DNA of 64,000 nt from Struthio camelus (Eukaryota; Chordata; Aves; Struthioniformes; Struthionidae). The translations under genes and the position numbers were made by a program. How positions within the stretch are numbered: the first letter of the stretch is position 1; each line of letters begins with the position of its first letter. Where the stretch lies: positions 5,073,906 through 5,137,905 of the forward strand of contig NC_090968.1 of the NCBI RefSeq assembly GCF_040807025.1. Direction: 5' to 3'. Of the stretch, positions 57,301 to 64,000 are shown one piece after another. Under the pieces are notes generated by a model that had not been told where the DNA came from, ran no database searches, and worked only from the letters and a program-made list of their open reading frames with translations.

Positions 57301-60300
57301 GTGTTACAGTTTAATTAAAGTTGATGCTGCTTTTCCCAGCAGACTCCCCCTACGTCGCTATGCCGTTTATCACAGCTAATCCTTGGATTGCCGGAGCTGC
57401 AAGGCAGTTAGTCCCAGAAGAGGGAACAGCTCAGGGATCTCACAAAGCCACGTCAAGATCACAGCAAGGCATTGGCTCCTCTGTGCCTTGACTGACTTTC
57501 TTTTTAACTTTTAAGATCTCCCTTTTGGTAATGCTTTGACCCATATTTCTGGTTCTTTGATTATTTTAGCTCCGATATAGTCTTCCGGCAGCTTTGTGGT
57601 GAAGCTGGATTATTTTCCCATTTATCACACGCGCCCCTTCCCCCTTAGTCCCTGGAGCAGCTCCAAGCAAGCGCTCCAGTTTGGGAGCAAGAAGCAGAAA
57701 CTGCTGCCAATCTCCTCTGCCGTGAACATGTCATCAAGGGAATTGCTCGTGCTCTCGGAAATTGCTTTCAGGCTCACAGTTGTTAACACTGCAGCTTTGA
57801 GGGAAGCCGGAGACCTGTGGCTTTTTCCCAGGCTGCCATCTTCTCGCTGCTGGTGGGTGAGGGCCAGCAAAGAGAACAGCTTATTTAAGGGACAGATTTT
57901 CTTAGGGCCTTTCTGATCCGAACTCATCAGTGTTTGCACGGCCCCTATTTGCACCCTGTCTTTTAGAATTAACTCTCTCAGCTCTGATCTCTGACCCCCC
58001 CCAGCTTAAGTAGGCATCTTATTTATTGCCAAGTGACACCTTAATAAAGGCACTATGTGTATGAATGGATCAACCTTCAAATAATGCTATTCAGTCCTCA
58101 TTTTATTTCAAGGTGTGTGGGGTTTCCCCCCCCACCCCCCCAAATGTAATTACATCAGTGCAATTGTCAAGAGGAGGCTGTGCTAGACTCTCTCTGCCCC
58201 AAGCTTTTCTTCGTGGAGCGCTGTAGGTAGCAAAGGGCTAATGAAACCTCCTGTATTCATCCTTGCGCCAGAAATTCAGGGATAGGCTTCAGTTAACCAA
58301 GTGTTTAAAAATGCATCCAGCCCCGGGATTTATCTCGGCAATTTTATGACATAGGGAGTTCCACCGCTTTGTTCACAGGAAATTCTTGCTGTTGACTATT
58401 TTCTGATGGATTTTACTAACTCTTCTTTTCTTCTTGTTCCCTTTTATTCCCTTAAGGATGTTTGCCAGCAGAAGGAAGCAGCATTACTGGGCTTACTCAA
58501 TGGACTGCAGTGGGAACGAGGCTCACATCTCCAGCTGCAAACTGGGCAATCACCTCAACGTGGACACGGAGAAGAACGCGACCTGCGAGAACGGGATGCC
58601 TGCTGTGGTCAGCTGCGTCCCCGGACGTGCCTTCGCCCCAAGCAGCCACAGCGGCTTCCGAAAAGCCTTCAGGCAGGAGGTGAGGAGTGGGTGAACTCAC
58701 CCTGTCAAGTAGGAGAAGCCTGGATTTAAGGATGTAATTAGCTGTGGGGCCTGAACATATGTGCGCCCCTGGCCACAAACCAGTCTGTTGGCCAAATGTC
58801 CCCTCTTTATATTCCTTTCTCACTACAAGCCCAGCTGAGCTGCTGTCCTCACAACTGTGCGGTACCAGGCCTCTGTCTACAGGCTTAGCAGGGTGGGAGA
58901 CTTGCTCACTGCTGCAGCTGGCACGGCTGTGAGCAAATAGTAGGAAAATACATTTGTCACATTTCTATTTGAGCTGTTCTGCTCAAGCCAACTGAATGCA
59001 CGCCCAGTTGCTGCTGGGCTTTGCTGCTTCGCAGTCACTAAAACGCTGCTGGGTTGTGTCTCCTGTAGAGATACAGTGGAAGTAAGCTGGTGTGTCTACT
59101 ACTCCTGCGTATTCTGCAAATAAATGTCCCAAAGAAGTGTCCCAAGAAGCTGGGAAAATGTGTCCTACAGGGAAGGTTGATAAAGTTGTGTGTGTTTAGT
59201 CTAGCCAAAAGAGGCCTGAAGAGTAGCATAAAAATCTTAAGATATGCAAAAAGCTGTTATAAAGAGACCCTGGGATCAGTTGTTCCCAGTGTGGCTGGAG
59301 CAAATGGATATGAAACAATAGGCTTAGCTTGCAGCAAAGGTGATTTAGGTTGATGCTAACGGAAGTACTTCAGCCATAAGGTACAGACAACCTTGGGACG
59401 CTGTGGTGATCTCGAGGTTTGGAGGCCCTTACAGCTGAGTTAGTCTTTCGCAGGGTGCATCAGGTGTTCCGGACGATGCCTGTAGCCCCTGGTTGGAGGT
59501 AGCAGTCCCCAGCCCTGTACTTCTGTGGCTGTAAGAGGGGGTGCTCTCCTGCCCCTGACGAGACGCCAGAGAGCACCTTGCAGGCACTGCTCGAGTAAAG
59601 TGCTAAGCAGCGGGAACAACTTATTTGCCTGGAGTCCAGTCATGTCAGCACACAAGAGTTTGCAGGGTCTAGGCCTTAGAGGTGAAAGGTCTTGTAAATC
59701 ATAGCGAATTTCTGAGCCATGCGAGCGGCCATGTAATTCCTTAAGCCTCCATGTAGGCTTTGGATGGCCTTCGCATAACCCCAGGCTGGAGAACTGTATA
59801 TGCTTCCAGCTTTAAAAGTTATGTTTCTTTGCTCTCGGAGTCTGCACAAACCATGTTGTGTTCCCAAACCTAAGGCACGGCTCCCACCACACCAGCGCAT
59901 CTCTCAGATGCAGCAGCAGCAGCAGGCAGGTCTCTCTGCTTGGTACTGGGGAAAGCTGTAAAGAATTTACAGTCAGTGACCAGCAGAAACGTAATGAAAA
60001 TAGAAATATAATAAGAACAGAAATGAAGGGAACTGAACCTGCCACCCAGCTCTGTGTTTCTAATTGCGCTCTGTCACATCATTTGTTCTACTAGCTGCAA
60101 CTGCAGTGGACAGACAGATTTTACATGGCTTGAGTATCGCGTCTCCAAGACGCCCTTTGCTGCCCTGGGGCAGAGGCAAGGTGTTTGGGCGCGTGCTGCC
60201 GCCGGTCGGCGGTGCGTCGGCTGGCTTGGGGAGAAGAGGCGCTGTTCCCAAGCGTCCTATGAAGCTCCTGAGGGACGTGGTGTGAAGGCTGAGTTGCACG

Positions 60301-60848
60301 TCCAGCCGTTCCTGTGTGGCGTGGCACCGTTCTGCCACGGGACTGTTCGTGTGAAAAAGGTTCCTAAACCCAAGCACTGCAACTGCAGCAAACAAGATGT
60401 CTTATTTATCTTCAGCCCACATATAGGGACGTGAAAATTATACGTCATGCATACCATGAATCTTAGCAGATTTCATCTTTCGTCTGGCAGCCTTTACCAT
60501 TTGTGTTACGTGATGGTTGTTTTAAGATGCCTCAGGGTAGTATTTTTGGGGCCTGAGCTCATTAACAACTTACTTGCAGCCACATGCTGCTGGGGTAAGA
60601 GCTGTAGAGGAAGGCTGCTTCGTTCCTGAGCAGCACTAACACCGCTTCTGTCTGTGTCTTCCAGCAGCCGCTGGTGAGGCTGAAAGGAGGAGCCAACACC
60701 GGTGAAGGACGAGTTGAAGTGCTGAAAAATGGAGAGTGGGGAACAGTTTGCGATGATAACTGGAACCTCGTGTCGGCGAGTGTGGTGTGTCGAGAGCTGG
60801 GCTTCGGGAGCGCAAGGGAAGCAATAACAGGAGCAAGGCTCGGGCAAG
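33031..60848 (+). CDS. LOXL2: Lysyl oxidase homolog 2, N-terminal part (386 residues; gene runs off the right edge)
   Basis: Exons join 33031-33394, 36183-36358, 51848-52059, 58457-58679 and 60665-60848 in a continuous frame of 386 codons plus one base. LOXL2 is a secreted copper- and quinone-dependent amine oxidase that oxidises lysines of collagen and elastin for cross-linking; roles inside the cell have also been described. Visible parts are a signal peptide (1-28, cleavage near LGLA|QY), a proline-rich linker, SRCR1 (about 59-162, with Cys 87, 100, 131, 141, 151 and 161), SRCR2 (about 188-305, N-glycosylation sequon at Asn291) and the start of SRCR3 (from 328). SRCR3 is cut at an intron; SRCR4 and the catalytic domain (copper-binding WxWHxCHxHxH, LTQ lysine) lie beyond the window. 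It follows ENTPD4 in the same orientation, as in mammals. Confidence 0.96.
33395..36182 (+). other. LOXL2: LOXL2 intron between the two SRCR1 exons
   Basis: Intron of 2788 bases, with a TA dinucleotide run at about 33897-33913 and a CT/T tract at 35238-35266. No other exon or RNA gene is seen. Confidence 0.85.
36183..36358 (+). CDS. LOXL2: LOXL2 coding exon: second half of SRCR1
   Basis: Codes residues 122-180. It completes SRCR1 with [22 protein letters not shown] and DVGVVC, then the linker [16 protein letters not shown]. The acceptor is TTCCCCTTCAG and the donor is GAG|GTAAAT, phase 0. The protein is nearly identical to mammalian LOXL2. Confidence 0.97.
39497..39525. repeat. Perfect 11-bp hairpin in LOXL2 intron 3
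   Basis: The arms ATCTCCCACTG (39497-39507) and CAGTGGGAGAT (39515-39525) are perfectly complementary around a 7-base loop. It is too short for a microRNA precursor on its own, and the flanks do not extend the stem convincingly. Confidence 0.9.
41740..41965 (-). mobile_element. MIR-like SINE remnant
   Basis: The plus strand has TTTTGCAGATGGGGCAAGGAAGCC, interrupted here as a degraded 'ttttacagatggggaaactgaggc'. It is followed by AGTAGCTCACCTGAAAGCCC ('cttgcccaaggtcac'), AGCTAAATGGAGGAAAAGAACTGGG and CTGACTCTCTCCCG near the end. Block order and spacing match the reverse complement of a MIR element of the kind kept in reptile and bird genomes. Confidence 0.65.
43290..43680 (-). promoter_or_regulatory. 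Intronic CpG island with minus-strand TATA promoter inside LOXL2
   Basis: A roughly 390-base CpG-rich island within intron 3. Read on the minus strand, it has in order toward the start: GC boxes (about 43565-43595), an E-box CACGTG (43541-43546), the octamer ATGCAAAT (43471-43478), a CCAAT box (43449-43453), a CRE-like half-site in CCACGTCATC (43430-43439) and a TATAAAA box (43401-43407). The spacing is classical: TATA about 30 bases before a start expected near 43370-43378, CCAAT about 45 bases further up, octamer about 20 bases beyond that. The transcript would run antisense to LOXL2. No convincing protein frame follows the expected start, so a noncoding RNA is the simplest product. Confidence 0.6.
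49150..49320 (+). mobile_element. MIR-like SINE remnant
   Basis: The plus strand reads TTGGGCCTCAGGATACTTGG, ATTCAGTTCCCTGCCC, CTCTCTTCACCGTATTTCTC, then AATCTGCAGAAGGAGGCTGATAATACT. These match in order the forward MIR sequence (degraded 'gacctgggttc', 'tctctgtgcctcagtttcctc', 'atctgtaaaatgg...ataatact'). Confidence 0.65.
50030..50130 (-). mobile_element. Possible short MIR-like remnant
   Basis: Contains CTGGTGAAAAAAAACTGAGGCACAG, broken by an A-run, followed by GGAGTTAGAGCAGAGACATA. The first block resembles the reverse complement of the MIR centre, but the rest is too diverged for a firm call. Confidence 0.35.
50799..50820 (+). repeat. Poly(A) run of 22 bases
   Basis: An uninterrupted A tract in LOXL2 intron 3. 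The sequence before it does not look like a processed gene copy or a known SINE, and no target-site duplication is evident. Confidence 0.9.
51848..52059 (+). CDS. LOXL2: LOXL2 coding exon: first half of SRCR2
   Basis: Codes residues 181-251. It begins Asn-Met-Asn-Ile-Gln and includes [19 protein letters not shown] and VVCGMFGF. The acceptor is TTGCTCACAG and the donor is ACAA|GTAAGA. It is 15.5 kb downstream of the previous exon. The second codon is an in-frame ATG (51851), where human has Leu. Confidence 0.96.
54313..54377. repeat. Two-copy tandem duplication, period 35
   Basis: A 30-base unit beginning ACGGAAGCAGGTTCAGG and ending TAGATACACCT occurs at 54313-54342 and again at 54348-54377 with one mismatch, separated by 5 bases. 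The near identity suggests a recent duplication. Confidence 0.9.
54796..54837. repeat. Two-copy short tandem repeat
   Basis: A 21-base unit GCTGGAATYGGGTTTCRG-like sequence is present twice in direct tandem, with two or three substitutions between copies. Confidence 0.75.
58457..58679 (+). CDS. LOXL2: LOXL2 coding exon: second half of SRCR2 and inter-domain processing region
   Basis: Codes residues 251-325. It contains [23 protein letters not shown], the NAT sequon at 291 and VVSCVPG, then the linker [13 protein letters not shown]. In human LOXL2 the proprotein convertase PACE4 is reported to cut in the equivalent linker after RFRK. Here the residues are GFRK. The acceptor is CCCTTAAG and the donor is GAG|GTGAGG. 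Confidence 0.96.
58680..60664 (+). other. LOXL2: LOXL2 intron 5
   Basis: Intron of 1985 bases. It contains the CR1 remnant at 59150-59390 and a small CpG-rich cluster at about 60150-60300. No exon is seen. Confidence 0.85.
59150..59390 (+). mobile_element. Ancient CR1-type LINE fragment
   Basis: The plus strand shows in order TGTTTAGTCTAGCCAAAAGAGG, with a deletion relative to 'tttagcctggagaaaaggaggctgag', then CTTAAGATATGCAAAAAGCTG, TTATAAAGAGACCCTGGGATCA, GTTGTTCCCAGTGTGGCTGGA, CAATAGGCTTAGCTTGCAGC and AAAGGTGATTTAGGTTGATGC. This is the recognisable end of CR1 ORF2 ('ggagatttaggttggat...'). It is heavily mutated, with frame breaks, and is not active. Confidence 0.8.
60665..60848 (+). CDS. 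LOXL2: LOXL2 coding exon: first half of SRCR3 (last exon in window)
   Basis: Codes residues 326-386 plus one base of the next codon. It shows [32 protein letters not shown] and [12 protein letters not shown]. The donor is CAAG|GTAAGA. The acceptor is a tandem CAGCAG, so the exon may start at 60665 (keeps Gln326) or 60668 (drops it). The matching second half of SRCR3 was not found before the window ends. Confidence 0.96.
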
Positions 60849-63800
60849 GTAAGACTGATGAGAGCCTCGTGGACTGTTCATGCCTTGTCCTCCTCTGAAA
60901 AATCCTTTGTGATTCAGGGCAGGGAGCGTGTTTTCACTGGGATGTGTGTTTTGGGGAGCAGGAATTTATTCTCTACTCTTAATAATCAAAGTCTCTTGAG
61001 TCCAGGAGCTTGAGGCTGAACTAGAGTGTGTGACTTAGGCAGATATTCAGTCTTCAGTGATGATGAGTTTAACCTTTCCCTTGAAGAGCTGTTGCAGCAA
61101 TTACTTGTTTGTTATCACATCACACTCAAATTCTCTTTAAAAGTTCTCTAGATACACATCATGGTGTAATGCATTACTAGAAGGTTCCTGGCAAAAGTGG
61201 GTCTAGGTCTAGTTTTCAGATACTTTCCATTTTAAGTCCAAAACATTGATTTAACTTGTTATAAATAGAAGGGCCATTTGTACAGTTTATAGCCTGGTTT
61301 GGGTTTGGATTTCCTGTACTTGGGAGCTAGTTTAAATGCCAAACTCTGGTAAATGGCAACTATTAATCTCAAAGCCTAACAAACTCCTCCTTGAGCCACC
61401 TTCTGATTCACGGGCCATGCTCCCACAGCATAAGCCCTAAAGAAAATGACACCAAACCAAAACCCCTGTTGTGGAACTAAATGAATGGGTGAAACTCCTC
61501 CAGACCAGCATGGCTTGGAGGACGGGAGGGAGAGTAGCAACATGTGTATAAAACAGTGGTGTTACCCGGAATCTGGGAAGCTTTTAAATGTGACCTGTCT
61601 GTGGGATTTACCAGAAAGTCTTGTGGTAGGACGCAGTGAGCTGCTGCTGCTGAGCATCTAGGAAACGGCATAATCATCGCAGGGGGAAGAAGAGTGGCTG
61701 CCGCGTGATGGGCGAGAACGTGCCGCTCCCTGCGTTTTCCCCCGCCCACGGCGTGGAAACTCTTAGCAGTGGCTGCCGATTCCCACATGCTTTCCTTTCT
61801 TTTAATGCTAAACGCTAGCAATCAATCTGCGCGCCCTGTCGAAACTGTCCTCTGGGATGACAAGCGCTTGGTAACTCCCTTCAGCAGCAGGATCATCATA
61901 TTGCGGTAGGAAAAGGAGCTCTTTTGGCCCAAACTGACCTCCGCGCTCCTGTTGCGCAGAGGAATCCCACAGCTGCTGAACTCTGTGTCCATTTACATGT
62001 TTATCTTCTGTTTTGTTGTTGGATCTTGGTGAATTTGTGTGTTCAAATACAAATTTTAATGACTAGTTTCATCACTGCTGTGTTGAAGATTTAGTTTCAT
62101 AGGCTAAAACACGCAGGGACAGGCTATACGTAGATCAGTATGCAGTTCGTGTCTAGAGGTTGAAGTTGAGAGATTAAGATTCGGGATAAGACCTGTGGGA
62201 AACAAGTGTCTACCACAGAGTTCTGGGACTGACAGAGTTTATTCCCCCTTTTATAGATGGGTAACTGAGACCCAGATTAAACAATGCTCGTGTTCACGTA
62301 AGAGACTGTTGCAAAGGACGGTGTTGGGTCCAGGTCTCCTGAACGTTGCTGGGTCCCTGCCATTCCTTGCAGCCTCGGAGGGAGGATATAGAATAAAACC
62401 TCAAGCAGTAGGTAAATGTATATGTTGGATGTACAGTCCTAATCCTGTTCTCCTGCTAAAGGGAATGGACTAGGGGGGCCATATGATTTTTATCACCATC
62501 TTTGAGCACATCTGGGAATGCAGTTTGGCTGCGTTCCAGCGCCCAGCACAGCGGTCTGTCCTGCCTCCACGTGTCATGAAAGGATTTCCCAGAGCGGAGC
62601 AGATGTGCCAGGGTTACGTGGATCAAAGAGCTGGGGCCCTGCCCTCCTGCTTTGTCATTTCATTGGTATGACTTTGTCGGGCTATTTCAGCAGAGAACGC
62701 AGGACTGGATCCATCCTGCATTCTTTGGGCATCACCCTCCAATTCTGGTCAGCAGCGAGCCGCTCCTGCGTGAACCGTTCAGCGGGCTGCAGAATGACTG
62801 GGTCAGCGTCACCGTTTCCAGATGTAGACCACAAACAGGATTTTAATAAGAGAGAAGCAAAAAAGGCTAGATGCACATTCCTGACTGGCCTCAATTAGGA
62901 GTCTGCTGCCGCGCTGCACGGGTCTCGTGTGACTGGTGGGTACGGGGACAGGGCTGGAAGAAGTGCTGCGACACAGACGCGTGGCCAGAGCCGGATTGAT
63001 TCTGCTGATCGGTTCAGAAGCAAATGCATGTTTGTTGTTCTTGCTGCTGCTGTCAGGAATAGGCTCTCTGATGCATCCTGATTCATTCCACTGTGGAAAT
63101 ATGCTGGAGAGCCTTTTCTGTTGTGTTTTCTCAGTCCTTTTGCCCCGGCAGAAGTCGGAGGAGGTGAGGAGTTCACCAGACAGATCATTAAACTGTCGCC
63201 CACGATTTAGGCATCTGAGTCACGGGTGTGCAACCCTGCCTGCTGGCTGTCACGTATGGTTAGCAAGGCTCCAGACAGAAAGAGGTTTTGGAGCAAAAAG
63301 TGGTTCCCTCTACTGTTGATAAACTAATTGCCTTTCCTGCTTTGCAGGGTCAGCCCTTTCCTTTGAACTCAAAGGAACAGGCTTGAAGTTGGGTAAAACT
63401 TTCCTTCCTGGAGGAGTGAGTGAAAAAGGGCTTGTGGGGAGGCAGCACATGGCTGGGATGCTGCTGGCGGAGTGCAGCTGGCGCTAACGTTGCCTGACGT
63501 TTGCCTAACGTTGGGCAAAATGGCATCATCTGTGGGTGCGGATGAGGAAACTGAGCCAGCAGCCAGCGTGTCGTTTCTGTGGTCTTTTCTCTGCTGATTG
63601 GGAATGCTTTGAGGCAGGGACGTCTCTCTGGCTCTGCAGGGCCCTCGTCACTTGTGCTGTGCTGAGAATAATGTTGCAGGAATGAGGAATCAGCAGTAGC
63701 TGCCGGTAACGGTAAGAAAACTATTGCTTCTCTACCTCCCTTTCCTGGACGGGTCTGCCTGGCCTCTGGCAGCCTGCTGCGGTGCTTTACGCCTACCAAG

Positions 63801-64000
63801 AAGGGGAGCTGCAAGCTGAACACCAATTCCTTTATCTGGTGTTGGTTAACCTCCCGCGACTGGTCGAAAGGGGTGATGAAGGGTGTTAGCAGGTGGAAGC
63901 CTCTTTCTTGGAAACCTCTTTTGTGGTTTGCATGTCTTTCATCACCACCATCACGCTGTTCTCCCTGGCGGCTCACCAGGAACAGGCGCACCTGCAGATC
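60849..64000 (+). other. LOXL2: LOXL2 intron 6, continuing past the window
   Basis: At least 3.1 kb. I searched for the second half of SRCR3, which should read close to IGPIHLNEIQC, and did not find it. A MIR-like remnant lies at 62220-62350. A 213-codon minus-strand frame (63350-63991) has no recognisable domain and is treated as chance. Confidence 0.8.
62220..62350 (-). mobile_element. MIR-like SINE remnant
   Basis: The plus strand has TTTATAGATGGGTAACTGAGACCCAG, interrupted relative to 'tttacagatgaggaaactgaggcacag'. It is followed by GTGTTGGGTCCAGGTCTCCTGA ('gattcgaacccaggtctcctga'). The order matches the reverse complement of MIR. Confidence 0.65.

Larger units (their letters stand above)
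52060..58456 (+). other. LOXL2: LOXL2 intron 4
   Basis: Intron of 6397 bases. It holds two small tandem duplications (54313-54377 and about 54796-54837), a TA run near 55700-55713, a T-tract near 56740 and C-tracts near 58126-58140. Frames longer than 100 codons on both strands are not recognisable as genes. Confidence 0.85.

Noticed and set aside
63350-63991. 213-codon minus-strand open frame, the longest in the window
   Set aside because: No recognisable domain, promoter or splice context, and composition-driven (Pro/His/Gln/Arg-rich). Antisense in a LOXL2 intron and treated as chance.
1-64000. CRISPR arrays, operons, prophage or bacterial systems
   Set aside because: The window is spliced vertebrate DNA; no such features are present.

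Overview
This is vertebrate nuclear DNA, most likely from a bird. Protein-coding sequence is a small fraction of the window. It lies in short exons with GT-AG junctions, separated by introns of 0.15 to 15 kb. Repeats are sparse and old: one CR1 LINE remnant and several MIR-like SINE remnants. Two tandem plus-strand genes are recognised from their protein sequences, ENTPD4 and LOXL2, which are also neighbours in the same order and orientation on human 8p21. The protein texts look avian, but I do not name a species.

Layout. Positions 1-2560 are upstream DNA, with a CpG-rich left edge that ends in strong splice-donor-like sites. Positions 2560-3330 are a CpG island that acts as the ENTPD4 promoter. 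ENTPD4 occupies about 3065 to at least 11.4 kb: a noncoding first exon, then 12 coding exons (3604-10698) that join without a frame error into 616 codons plus a stop, followed by a 3' UTR with several poly(A) signals. From about 13 to 32.95 kb is gene-poor spacer that should contain the noncoding first exon of LOXL2, which I could not place with confidence; a GC-rich patch at 27.78-27.94 kb is one candidate promoter. LOXL2 coding exons lie at 33031-33394, 36183-36358, 51848-52059, 58457-58679 and 60665-60848. They encode the first 386 residues: signal peptide, SRCR1, SRCR2 and the start of SRCR3. The rest of SRCR3, SRCR4 and the catalytic lysyl oxidase domain lie beyond the right edge.

ENTPD4 is a Golgi/lysosomal luminal nucleoside diphosphatase and LOXL2 is a secreted copper amine oxidase that cross-links collagen. 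They share a neighbourhood, not a pathway.

The most interesting non-annotated signal is a compact CpG island inside LOXL2 intron 3 (about 43.29-43.68 kb). It carries a textbook minus-strand promoter: TATA box, CRE half-site, CCAAT box and octamer in order, with E-box and GC boxes further upstream. It has no obvious protein product and suggests an antisense or bidirectional transcript within LOXL2. Other points are a conserved in-exon alternative donor in ENTPD4, two upstream ORFs in its leader, a NAGNAG acceptor in LOXL2 next to its proteolytic processing site, and several perfect intronic hairpins.
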